64,000 bases of DNA, from contig NZ_JAAGPR010000008.1 of the NCBI RefSeq assembly GCF_017104965.1, forward strand, positions 265,748 through 329,747, written 5' to 3'. The translations under genes and the position numbers were made by a program. The notes beneath the pieces were generated by a model. It did no database searches, was not told where the DNA came from, and worked only from the letters and a program-made list of their open reading frames with translations. This DNA comes from Paraburkholderia sp. Ac-20340 (GTDB lineage: Bacteria > Pseudomonadota > Gammaproteobacteria > Burkholderiales > Burkholderiaceae). Positions 30,657 to 39,700 of this stretch are shown in pieces (position 1 is the first letter of the stretch; each line of letters opens with the position of its first letter).

Positions 30657-31123
30657 TCGAACTCGTGCTGGACACGATGCTGCCGGGCGACGCCGCACTC
30701 GGCGTGCCGAATGCCTCGGCCATCGACTTCGAGGGCTATCAGCTGCGCCATCGCATAACGCAACAGGTCGACGCGTTTCTGGGCGTGCTCACACGGGTGG
30801 CGCACGAGCGCTTCGGGCGAGGGTTCGAAACACTCGACGCCACGTCGCGTCTGGCCGCGATCAACGCCTGCAAGCTCGCTGACGTACGCGTGTTTTCCGC
30901 ATTCGTCACGCACGCCATGCGCGCGTATTACACGGATCGCATCGTGCTGAACGCCATTTCAGCCGGCCCGGTGCCACCGTTTCCTGCCGGCGCCGAACTG
31001 CCCGCCGACGACTGGACGATTCTCGAGCCAGTGTACGAGCGCGGTCCGATCTGGCGTGCGGCCGCCGGGATCGACGCGGGTGCCGCAAATGAAACCACAG
31101 GACACTCCGATGTTGCTCAATGA
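30653..31123 (+). CDS. Gluconate 2-dehydrogenase subunit 3-like partner protein
   Basis: A 156-residue protein whose N-terminal part (VLDTMLPGDAALGVPNASAI) resembles the gluconate 2-dehydrogenase small (gamma) subunit family, which pairs with GMC or similar flavoprotein subunits. Unlike the usual members it has no twin-arginine or Sec signal. Its ATG overlaps the stop of the GMC gene and its 3' end overlaps the SDR start. A helper or maturation role for the flavoprotein is inferred from pairing only. Confidence 0.68.
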   Translation: MIELVLDTMLPGDAALGVPNASAIDFEGYQLRHRITQQVDAFLGVLTRVAHERFGRGFETLDATSRLAAINACKLADVRVFSAFVTHAMRAYYTDRIVLNAISAGPVPPFPAGAELPADDWTILEPVYERGPIWRAAAGIDAGAANETTGHSDVAQ

Positions 31124-31856
31124 CAAGGTGGCAGTCGTCACCGGCGCGAATCGCGGGATCGGCGACGCGATCACGCGAACCTTTCTCGCCAACGGCGCGC
31201 GCGTGCTCGCGTGCGTGCGCGACCCCGCCGCGGCGGCGGTGACGCAATGGCTCGCTGCACTCGAAGCGGAGCACGGCGCACGCGTGCAGACCATCGCGCT
31301 CGACCTCGCCGATGAAACCTCGATCAAGGCCGCGATCAAGTCGATCATGGTGGCGTCGCCACGCATCGACGTGCTTGTGAACAATGCCGGCGTGGCGAGT
31401 GGCTCGATCATGCAGATGACCGCGATGGCCGAATTGCGCCGTGTCTTCGAAATCAACTTCTTCGGCCAGATCCAGTTGAGCCAGGGGCTCGCAAGGCTCA
31501 TGGCGCGCAACAAGTCGGGCTCGATCATCAACCTCGCTTCCACGGCCGCGATGATTGCTGACCCTGGTACGCTCGCCTATGGCGCGAGCAAGGCCGCATT
31601 CGCGCGCGCCACGCAGAGCATGGCGACCGAACTGGGTGCAAGCGGCATCCGCGTGAATGCGATCGCGCCGGGGCCCACGCGCACGGAAATGTTCGAGCAG
31701 ATGGCCGAGGCCGCGCGTGAACAACTCGTCGCCGCTTCCGCGCTCAAGCGTGCGGGCGAAGCGCAGGACGTGGCCAACGTGGCGCTGTTCCTCGCGTCCG
31801 ACCTCTCTTCGTTCGTCACCGGGCAGACTCTGCGCGTGGACGGCGGCATCGTTTGA
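31110..31856 (+). CDS. Short-chain dehydrogenase/reductase, FabG-like
   Basis: A 248-residue classical SDR: MLLNDKVAVVTGANRGIGDA with the TGxxxGIG cofactor loop, VLVNNAG, Ser in INLASTAAM, and YGASKAA with the catalytic Tyr and Lys. It ends FVTGQTLRVDGGIV. The start has AGGA 8 nt upstream; an ATG 21 nt earlier is in frame. The fit is to 3-oxoacyl-ACP reductases and sugar-alcohol dehydrogenases. In this operon it could reduce a 3-oxoacyl-ACP or the ketone formed by the transketolase pair that follows. Confidence 0.9.
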   Translation: MLLNDKVAVVTGANRGIGDAITRTFLANGARVLACVRDPAAAAVTQWLAALEAEHGARVQTIALDLADETSIKAAIKSIMVASPRIDVLVNNAGVASGSIMQMTAMAELRRVFEINFFGQIQLSQGLARLMARNKSGSIINLASTAAMIADPGTLAYGASKAAFARATQSMATELGASGIRVNAIAPGPTRTEMFEQMAEAAREQLVAASALKRAGEAQDVANVALFLASDLSSFVTGQTLRVDGGIV

Positions 31857-31870
31857 TTCAAGGACTTCTC

Positions 31871-32695
31871 ATGAGTGCCTACCCCGAAATCGACCGTATG
31901 GCGCGCGTCATGCGCCAGAAGATTCTCGATATCAGCCATCATTGCAACCAGAGCGCTCACCTGGGCGGCGGTCTGTCGATGGTCGAAATCATGGCGACGC
32001 TCTACGCGCGCGTGCTGCGCTACGACCGCAACGACCCGCGCTGGGCGCAGCGCGACCGCTTCATCCTGAGCAAGGGCCACGGCGTGCTCGGTTACTTCCC
32101 GGCGCTGCTGGCGGCCGGCCTCATCGACGAGGCGACCTTCAACACGTTCAAGACCAACGAGAGCGACCTGATCGCCCACCCGGTGATGAATCTCGATCTT
32201 GGCATCGAGTCGTCGAACGGCAGTCTCGGGCAGGGTCTTTCGATGGCGGTCGGCATTGCGCTCGCGGCGAAGAAAAAGCGCGAGTCGTACCGCGCGTTCG
32301 TGCTGCTCGGCGATGGCGAATGCAACGAAGGTTCGGTGTGGGAGGCCTTCATGGCGGCGGCGCAGCTGCGGCTCGACAACCTTGCTGTCGTGATCGACTA
32401 CAACAAGCTGCAAAGCGATGGCGACTCGACGCAGATCATCGATTTCGGCGATCTCGCGGCGCGCCTGCGCGCCTTTGGCTGGGATGTGCGCGAGGTGGAC
32501 GGCCATGACGTCGACCAGATCGTGCCGGCCTTCGAGACGGCGCCCGCAGAGGGCAGACCGCTCGCAGTCGTCGCACATACGGTCAAGGGCAAGGGCATTT
32601 CCTTCATGGAAAACAACAACGAATGGCACCATAACCGGCTCACGCGCGCGAACTACGATCTCGCGCTCGCCGAACTCGGCGCGCTGGTGGAGTAA
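31871..32695 (+). CDS. Transketolase, N-terminal (thiamine-diphosphate) subunit
   Basis: A 274-residue half transketolase. HHCNQSAHLGGGLSMVEIMA and SKGHGVLGYFPALLAAG are conserved, and the thiamine-diphosphate metal motif is GDGECNEG with Asn in IDYNKLQ. AAGGA precedes the ATG. It needs the C-terminal half, encoded 13 nt downstream, to be active. Split transketolases occur in archaea and in secondary-metabolism and sugar clusters, and transfer two-carbon ketol units from ketose phosphates to aldehydes. A second, housekeeping full-length tkt is expected elsewhere in the genome. Confidence 0.93.
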   Translation: MSAYPEIDRMARVMRQKILDISHHCNQSAHLGGGLSMVEIMATLYARVLRYDRNDPRWAQRDRFILSKGHGVLGYFPALLAAGLIDEATFNTFKTNESDLIAHPVMNLDLGIESSNGSLGQGLSMAVGIALAAKKKRESYRAFVLLGDGECNEGSVWEAFMAAAQLRLDNLAVVIDYNKLQSDGDSTQIIDFGDLAARLRAFGWDVREVDGHDVDQIVPAFETAPAEGRPLAVVAHTVKGKGISFMENNNEWHHNRLTRANYDLALAELGALVE

Positions 32696-32708
32696 GGGAG
32701 ATCTGAAG

Positions 32709-33686
32709 ATGGTGGAAATCAACGCGAGCAATGCGCGCCAATGGTCGCGGCTCGGTTCGCGCGGCGTGTTCGGCCAGGCTGTGTTGTCGGTTGCCGATCA
32801 GTATCCGGACATGATGGTGATGTCGGCCGATCTCGGCAATTCGTCGGGGCTCGATCGCTTCAAAAAGGCCTTTCCGGAGCGCTTCCTGAACGTCGGTATT
32901 GCCGAGCAGAACATGATCGGCGTGGCCGCCGGTCTCGCGAAAGAAGGCTACAACGTTTTCGCGACTTCGTTTGCGCCATTCATCTCGATGCGGGCGGCCG
33001 AGCAGATCCGCATGAATCTCGGCTACATGGAGATGAACGTGAAGGCCGTGGCGATCGGCAGCGGCGTGTCGATGGCGTTCCTCGGCAACTCGCACTACGG
33101 CATCGAAGACGCGGCGGTCATGCGAGCCATTCCGAATATGACGGTGGTGTGCCCGGCGGATTGCGCCGAGATCTTCAAGACGGTCGAAGCCGCAGCGGCG
33201 TTCGAAGGGCCGATGTATATCCGCCTCACCGGCGCGGTCAACAATCCTCCCGTCTACACCGCAGACTACGATTTCCAGATTGGCCGCGCGCATACGCTGA
33301 GCGAGGGCTCGGACGTGACCATCGTCGCGAACGGCACGATGGTCTACGAATCGCTCGCCGCAGCGAAGCTGCTGGAGGCCGAAGGGCTTTCCGTGGGCGT
33401 GGTCAACATGCATACGCTCAAACCGATCGATACGGCCGCCATCGACGCGGCAATGGCGCGTTCGAAGCTGCTGGTGACAGTCGAGGAGCACTCGGTCATT
33501 GGCGGGCTGGGCAGCGCGGTTGCCGAGTACAAGGCGGCCAAACGCAACGCACCCCCGCAGCTGTTGATCGGCCTGCCGGACCGCTTCGACAAGGCGGGCG
33601 AATACCGCTATCTGCTGGAGAAGCACGGTCTCGTGGCGGCAAAGATCGCAGAGCGCATCCGCGCGGCGATGGTGGAAAGCGACTGA
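32709..33686 (+). CDS. Transketolase, C-terminal (pyrimidine-binding and C-terminal domain) subunit
   Basis: The 325-residue partner of the preceding gene. It has DLGNSSGLDRFKKAFPERFL and the catalytic Glu that activates thiamine in NVGIAEQNMIGVAAGLA, then the Rossmann-like C-terminal domain (VGVVNMHTLKPIDTAAI). AGGGAG lies upstream of the ATG. Together the two subunits should form a transketolase-like heterotetramer. It is the last gene of the operon, which ends at a bidirectional terminator. Confidence 0.93.
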   Translation: MVEINASNARQWSRLGSRGVFGQAVLSVADQYPDMMVMSADLGNSSGLDRFKKAFPERFLNVGIAEQNMIGVAAGLAKEGYNVFATSFAPFISMRAAEQIRMNLGYMEMNVKAVAIGSGVSMAFLGNSHYGIEDAAVMRAIPNMTVVCPADCAEIFKTVEAAAAFEGPMYIRLTGAVNNPPVYTADYDFQIGRAHTLSEGSDVTIVANGTMVYESLAAAKLLEAEGLSVGVVNMHTLKPIDTAAIDAAMARSKLLVTVEEHSVIGGLGSAVAEYKAAKRNAPPQLLIGLPDRFDKAGEYRYLLEKHGLVAAKIAERIRAAMVESD

Positions 33687-33704
33687 GACTTCGCGCTCGA
33701 AAGG

Positions 33705-33740
33705 AAAAAGCCCGCATCGTTCAATGCGGGCTTTTTCTTT
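33705..33740. terminator. Bidirectional terminator between the acyl/transketolase operon and the aminotransferase
   Basis: AAAAAGCCCGCAT pairs with ATGCGGGCTTTTT, giving a U-tract on either strand for the two convergent transcripts. Confidence 0.92.
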
Positions 33741-33767
33741 GTTCGCGTGCGGACCGGCGCGCGGTGG

Positions 33768-34919
33768 CTAGCGCACGTGGCTTGCGATGATATCGACGAT
33801 GCGATCCTGCTGCGCGGCGGTAAGGGCGGGGAAAATCGGCAGGCACAAAACCTTGCGCGCGGCTTGCGCGGCGACCGGCAGGTTCGCGCGCTGCGCGGAA
33901 GGCAGGCCGCGATACATCGGGAAGTCGGAGATCAGCGGGTAGAAGTAGCGGCGCACGATCACGTCCTGCCGGCGGAATGCTTCGTACAGTGCGTCGCGAT
34001 CGAGCGGATAGTCGTCTTCCACGAGAATCGGGAAATACGCGTGATTCGCGATGCCGCGCTCGCACGCCGGCAGGCAGCGAATCCCCGGCATGTCAGCAAG
34101 CTGCTCGCAGTAGCGGCGAGCGATTTCGGCGCGGCGCGCGAGCGCGTCGTCGATATGCTTGAGTTGCAGCAGTCCGAACGCAGCGTTGATCTCGCTCATC
34201 TTGCCGTTGATGCCAGGCGCCACGACCGTGGTTTCATCGACGAAGCCGAAGTTTTTCAGATGGTCGATACGCTGCTTCGTTTTCGCATCCGGGCAGATGA
34301 TCGCGCCGCCTTCGAAGGTGTTGAACACCTTCGTCGCGTGAAAGCTCAACACCGAGAGATCGCCCGCACGCAGGATGCTGCCCGTTTCGTTGCGCACGCC
34401 GAACGCATGCGCGGCGTCGTAGATGACCTTGAGGTTGTAGTTGTCCGCAATCTGCTGGATCGCCTCGATGTCGCACGGATAACCATAGCAATGCACGGGC
34501 ATGATGGCCGTGGTCTGCGGCGTGATGGCCGCCTCGATCTTCGCCGGGTCCATGTTCAGCGTGGCAGGATCGACATCGACGAACACCGGCTTGACGCCGT
34601 TCCACAGCAGCGAATGTGCCGTCGCCACGAAGGAATAGGGCGTCGTGATGACTTCGCCGGTAATGCGAAGCGCCTGCAAGGCGGTCACGAGACCCAGCGT
34701 GCCGTTGGAGAACAGCGCGAGATGTTCGACCCCGAGATATTCGCTCAGGGCCGCTTCGAATGCCTGATGAAACGGCCCGCCATTGGTGAGTACCCGGCTC
34801 TGCCAGATTTCCTCCAGATACGGGATGAACTCACTCAGCGGCGCGAGATGCGGCTGGGTAACATAGATGCGTTCAAGCGCGAGATCGGGAAGGGACTCGG
34901 CGGGGAGGCTGGCATTCAT
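33768..34919 (-). CDS. DegT/DnrJ/EryC1/StrS-family sugar aminotransferase (VioA-like)
   Basis: A 383-residue pyridoxal-phosphate enzyme starting MNASLPAESLPDLALERIYV. Lys197 in LSFHATKVFNTFEGG is the cofactor lysine, with DAAHAFG upstream for the ring. Family members aminate nucleotide-linked 4-keto- or 3-keto-6-deoxyhexoses. The overall sequence (LTNGGPFHQAFEAALSEYLG) looks like the VioA/DesI group that makes dTDP-4-amino-4,6-dideoxy-D-glucose. It converges on the 11-gene operon, whose first enzyme is an acyltransferase for such amino sugars, so the two likely act in one pathway. The rmlAB genes that would supply the keto sugar are not in the window. Confidence 0.9.
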   Translation of the reverse strand: MNASLPAESLPDLALERIYVTQPHLAPLSEFIPYLEEIWQSRVLTNGGPFHQAFEAALSEYLGVEHLALFSNGTLGLVTALQALRITGEVITTPYSFVATAHSLLWNGVKPVFVDVDPATLNMDPAKIEAAITPQTTAIMPVHCYGYPCDIEAIQQIADNYNLKVIYDAAHAFGVRNETGSILRAGDLSVLSFHATKVFNTFEGGAIICPDAKTKQRIDHLKNFGFVDETTVVAPGINGKMSEINAAFGLLQLKHIDDALARRAEIARRYCEQLADMPGIRCLPACERGIANHAYFPILVEDDYPLDRDALYEAFRRQDVIVRRYFYPLISDFPMYRGLPSAQRANLPVAAQAARKVLCLPIFPALTAAQQDRIVDIIASHVR

Positions 34920-35280
34920 GGTTCGCGGTCTGGATCTTGCGGTCTTGTGCGCTGGGGCTCGCTGGCCACCTGCGCGGGCCGGAGGCCGACGCCAGCGCAC
35001 CAGGGCGATATTTGAATGATTATCGCGTTGCTTGCCGTCGCACCAAGGGCCGAGTTAGGGCCCAAATCCATGCCATTTCAGCGCATTGACTGCGGCGCTT
35101 TCGCGCGAACCTCGCTGTGGTGGCGGGCGAGGGCAGCCAGCACTTCAGAACGGCGTGCTGGAGTCCGTTAACTACGAAGGCAGCTGCAAAAGCCGTTATT
35201 TCGTGCGCCCGTGAATCGATCCGCTGGCGCCGGCCCGCCGCCCCGACTTGCCGCCGCCCCTAAACCGTATTTCGCGAATT
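34920..35280. promoter_or_regulatory. Divergent promoter region between the aminotransferase and a glycosyltransferase
   Basis: This 361-bp region holds a possible minus-strand promoter TTGGTG-N16-GATAAT (35019-35046), 100 nt before the aminotransferase start. It also holds a 9-bp perfect inverted repeat, GTGCGCTGG (34947-34955) with CCAGCGCAC (34992-35000), which would fall in that gene's leader. A promoter for the plus-strand gene is not clear. Confidence 0.35.
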
Positions 35281-36564
35281 ATGTCGACTAGCGCTTCGCA
35301 ACATTCATCACCGCATCCCTATTACATCTACGCGCCCGCGTATCGGGAAACCTCCGCCGGCATCGTCGTCCTGCACACGCTTTGCCATGAGCTGAACAGT
35401 CGCGGTCACGAAGCGTATATCGTCGGCACTTCCGTGGTGAATCCTGCGTTGCGGACCCCCGTTTTGTCGGCTGAACATGCTGACAGTCATCGACAGCGTG
35501 GACGGGTTCCGATCGTCGTGTACCCCGAGGTCGTGTCCGGCAATCCGCTAGGCGCGCAGGTCTGTGTCCGTTACATTCTGAACACCGTGGGTCGTCTGAC
35601 GGGGCAACCTTTGAACGAAGGAGAGGAAGATCTGATCTTCTATTACTCCGAGAATTTCATTGGGGACAAGCAGAAAGACGAGGTCGACTACCTGTACTTG
35701 CCGGTTCTCGATACGAATCTGTTCAAGCCTGATCCGGCAAAGGTCAAGGACAGGAGTTTTGTCTTTCAATACCGCTACCCGCTGGAGAAAATCGATTTTT
35801 CGCGATTCCCGCCCGGCACTGAACTCCTGTCGATGGCAAACCCCGTCTCGCTGGCCGAACTGGCGGCGAAGCTTCAAACGGGCAAAGTCCTTTACAGCTA
35901 TGAACTGTCGGCCGTCTGCGTCGAGGCCATGATGTGCGGTTGTCCCGTCATCTTCATGCAAGAGGGCGGTTTGCGCGCGACGCCGGATAGTTTCATGTTC
36001 GGCACCAATGGCTCGGCTATGGCGAGCGAAAGAAATGGCTTGCAGCGCGCAGCTGCAACGGTGAGCGTCGTTCATCCCATTGTTCTGAGCCAGATGGGCG
36101 TGTTTGCGGCGCAACTCCCCTGGTTCGTCGAAAGCACCCAGGAGGCGTCGCGCAAGGTGCAGTCGCGCACCCAGGCGGCCGTGGTGACGCCGGGCAGCGG
36201 CCCGCAAGCCGGCGACGGGGAAGCTGGCCACGCCGCAACCACGAAGCCGTCGTCTGGAAAGACCGCGCTTACGGCCGGCGTGCTGATTCTCGATCCCGCC
36301 GGCGACGGGCAAAAAATCCAGCAAACCTTGCAGAGTATCGATGCCGATTGCGCGAAAGATCTGCTGGTCGTCGTACTGACTACGTTGAATGCCGAGGTTC
36401 CTGCGTGGACGCCACGTTTGCGTTATCTGAAGGCGACCACGCGAGAATATCCGGCTGTGGTGGAGGCGGTTTCAGCGCACGCCGAGATCAATTGGCTGAC
36501 CATCGCCGAAGCCGGGACGTCGCTCGCCGGTTTTTTTGAAAGTCAGAGCGTCATACAGGCGTGA
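35281..36564 (+). CDS. Glycosyltransferase-like protein (GT-B fold with a partial GT2-like tail)
   Basis: The ATG gives 427 residues. The N-terminal part (YYIYAPAYRETSAGIVVLHT, HELNSRGHEAYIVG) reads as a GT-B acceptor domain, and ELSAVCVEAMMCGCPVIFMQ at about 220 is the donor-binding E-x7-E region of GT4-type enzymes. After a low-complexity linker (about 290-330), residues 335-425 (GVLILDPAGDGQKIQQTLQS) resemble the first strands of a GT2 domain, but it stops after about 95 residues. Base composition is clearly less GC-rich than the neighbours, suggesting transfer. It probably glycosylates flagellin or another surface target, but no donor can be named. Confidence 0.68.
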   Translation: MSTSASQHSSPHPYYIYAPAYRETSAGIVVLHTLCHELNSRGHEAYIVGTSVVNPALRTPVLSAEHADSHRQRGRVPIVVYPEVVSGNPLGAQVCVRYILNTVGRLTGQPLNEGEEDLIFYYSENFIGDKQKDEVDYLYLPVLDTNLFKPDPAKVKDRSFVFQYRYPLEKIDFSRFPPGTELLSMANPVSLAELAAKLQTGKVLYSYELSAVCVEAMMCGCPVIFMQEGGLRATPDSFMFGTNGSAMASERNGLQRAAATVSVVHPIVLSQMGVFAAQLPWFVESTQEASRKVQSRTQAAVVTPGSGPQAGDGEAGHAATTKPSSGKTALTAGVLILDPAGDGQKIQQTLQSIDADCAKDLLVVVLTTLNAEVPAWTPRLRYLKATTREYPAVVEAVSAHAEINWLTIAEAGTSLAGFFESQSVIQA

Positions 36565-36590
36565 GCTTTTTCTGGCAGCCGCGATGAACG

Positions 36591-36622
36591 AAAAGGCGCG
36601 CTTCGGCGCGCCTTTCGCTTTT
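36591..36622 (+). terminator. Rho-independent terminator after the glycosyltransferase-like gene
   Basis: AAAGGCGCG, a CTTCG loop and CGCGCCTTT are followed by CGCTTTTT. Confidence 0.82.
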
Positions 36623-36640
36623 TGCCCGCTCCATGAGAGA

Positions 36641-36672
36641 AAGCCGGGCCTCGTGATTCCACGAGACCCGGC
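36641..36672 (-). terminator. Probable terminator hairpin after the large glycosyltransferase gene
   Basis: GCCGGGCCTCGTG and CACGAGACCCGGC form a 13-bp stem with one mismatch and a 4-nt loop. The minus-strand tail (TTTCTCTC) is only weakly U-rich. Confidence 0.5.
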
Positions 36673-36716
36673 CTGAGGTTTCCTGCATAACGGGGCAGGC
36701 CCGTTTGAAGACCTGA

Positions 36717-39700
36717 TTATTCGCCGTATTTGCTCAAATACTGCGCGTATCCTTCGCGCCAGCTTGGCGTGCCGAATGCGCCGCCGCTCTCATGCACGAC
36801 CGAGATCGGCCATGTGCCCATTCTCAGGCCCTTGAGTTCGGCGCCGCGACAAAAGTCCAGATCGTAGAAGTGGAACTTGAACTGTTCATCGAAGCGCAGA
36901 TCGCTACGTGAAAGCGTGTCGCTGTCCGCGATCAGCATTAGGCCGTCGAGGAGCTTGCATTCCTGTCCCGAGGGGCCGAAGTTCGACGCGATGTCGCATG
37001 GAAAGCCCTTGCCGTGGCCGACAGTCCCGCTCAGGTAGCGGCGCTCGTCCCACTTGAGCTCCGGTGTGAAAGCCCACGACGGCTGACGCGCAACGCGACG
37101 CAGGTTGCCGGCGAGTCCCACCACGTCGAAACGGGCCAGCGATTCGCGGATGCGCTCGTTCCAGAAGAGATCCTGCAGCCAGATATCGTCGTGGACGAAA
37201 ACCAGGATGGCCGGGTTTTGCTTTGCGTCTTCGATTGCTGCGTTGTAGATGCTTGGCAATCCGCGGGTGTTGCTGTCGAACAGTTGCAGTTCGATGCCCG
37301 GCAATTGCGCGTAGAGCTTTAGCGAACGGCCCAGCGCGGTGTCGCTCGAGAAGCGCTCGCGGCTGCTACGGGTGCCGCACACGAGTCGAATCGGCTTGCG
37401 CGCCGAAGGCATCGGCGTTGTCAACCCGATCGACGTGATGGGCGCCGAAGCCGTTGCGCGCACCGATGCAGCATCGCTGGCCTGATGCGATTGCAGATCG
37501 CGCGCCTGCGTTTCAATCTGCGCGACGGAGGTGTCCTGGGCCTGCACTTCGAAATGCTCGGGCGCGAGGCCATTGCACCAGCGTTGCCACATGGTGCGCA
37601 GCGCGCGCGACGCGGCGTTGGCAATCGTGCTTGCGCTGACGATCGGCGACTGCATGCAGTGTCCGCGCAGCTCGCGCCGGACGGTCGCGAGCGCTTCCGG
37701 GTCGGCTGCGAGCGCAGCGCACTTGCGCACGAAGTCGTCCTTGCCGGTTGCCACGAACGCGTCCTGCAGACCGAGATGCGAGAGCCAGCCTGTGCTGCCG
37801 CGGCTCGCCATCGAGTAGCTTGGCAGCGTCATGGTCGGCACGCCCATCCACAGCGCATGCATGGTCGTGGTCGAACCGGCGAACGGGAACGCGTCGAGGC
37901 AGACATCCACCATGTGATGCTGCTGCAGGTAGTTGGTCACGCTCTTGCGTTGCATGAAGCTGATGCGGCTCGCGTCGATGTGCTCGTTCGCGAACATGCC
38001 GGCAATCTTGCTCATTTGCTCCGTCGACGCGATCGCGCCGACCAGCATGCGCGAATTGGGTACTTCGCGCAGCACGCGCGCCCACAGCGCAACCACTTCC
38101 GGCCCGATTTTCACGATGCGGCTAAAGCTGCCGAAGGTCAAATGACCGTTCTTCAGCGCAGGCAATTCGTTGACGTCCGGCGCTTCCGGATGCGGCTTGA
38201 ACGGCGCGAGCGCGGGCAGAAAGACGAGCTTCTCCGAGAACTGGCTCGCGAACTGTTCGAGCGGCGTGACGAAACGGTCCGACAGGTAATAGTCGATTGC
38301 CGTGAGGCCCGTCGTCGACGGATTGCCGATCCAGCTCACCTGCACCGGTGCGGGTTTGTGCGCGAACGCCACCAGCCGGTTGCGGCCGGTGTGACCCGAG
38401 AGATCGATCAGGATGTCGATGCCGTCGTTGCGGATCGTTTGCGCAACCACTTCATCGCTCATGCCGAAGATTTCGCGCCAGCTTGCCGCGTGCGCGCGGA
38501 TTTTTTCAGTGAAGCCGTCGCTTGCGGCGTAGTTCGAATAGAAGTGCAGCGACAGGTTCGGGTCGAGCGCCAGATGCTCGACCACCGAAAGCAGGAAATA
38601 GGCGACCGGATGATCGAACAGATCGCCCGATACGAAGCCGATCTTCAGACGTTTCGCCGGATCGCGCTCGTTGGTGTGCTGCGGCCATTTCGCGCGCAGG
38701 GGCGCTTCGTAGCGATCGGCAAAGGCGCGGAATTCCGCAAACGCCCGGGGCGCGTCGAGATCGTGCTTGTGCATCAAGCCGAACAGCAGATTGCTGTTCG
38801 TCGGCGCCTGACCCGGCGCCATTTCGAGCGCGCGACGGAAGGTGACTTCGGCTTCGTCATACTCGCCGTGCTGTGCGAGCGCGTTACCCAGCGCGTCGAG
38901 TTCGAGCGCGTCGTGCGGGGCCAGTTCGACCGCTCGGCGAATATTGGCGATGCCTTCCGCGCTGCGGCCGGTCACCTGAAGGGTCGAGCCGAGAGTGCGG
39001 TACAGGGCGGCGCAGTCGGGATGGCGTTCGAGAGCCTGACGGCAGTGCTGTTCGGCTCGCACGAACTGACGCACGATGTATAGCGCATCGGCCAGCATCG
39101 TTTGTGCAATGACCTGGCCGGGAAGCAGGCGCGCGGCTGCTTCGGCCGCATGCACAGATTCCGCGAAGCGGCCGTTGCGTTGTAGCGCGTGCGTGAGCGC
39201 AAGCCAACATTCGCCTTGTCCCGGATACGACTCGCTCAGGCGGCGCGCGACGTCTAGCGCAGCATCGATTTTGCCTGCGTTGAAGAGGTCGGCGTATTCC
39301 TGCATTTCCGCCACCGTGGCGCGGCGCGGGTCGGCGTCGCTCGCAGGTGGTGTCTGAGCCGGGCTTTGCAGTGTGGCCTTTTGCTCTGCCTGCTGCTCCG
39401 GCTGCGCGGCGGTCGACGAGGTCGATTTCCCCTGGCTGCTTTCTTCGGCAAGGCGCGCGCGCAAAGTGGCGACGGCATCCTGCGGCAAGCCGCACTGGAG
39501 CGCAAGGTCCAGCGAGACGCGCGCCGCTTCGAACTGGCCGCTGCCGGTAAGAGCGTTGAAATAGTAGACCCAGAGCTGCGCGAAATTCGGCGTATGGCCG
39601 AGCACCAGTTCGAAATGCTGCACGGCTTCAGCGGGCAGTCCCGTCTGCATGCGCAGCACGCCCATGTGGTAATTCGCGTCCACATGATCGCTGTCCGCGT

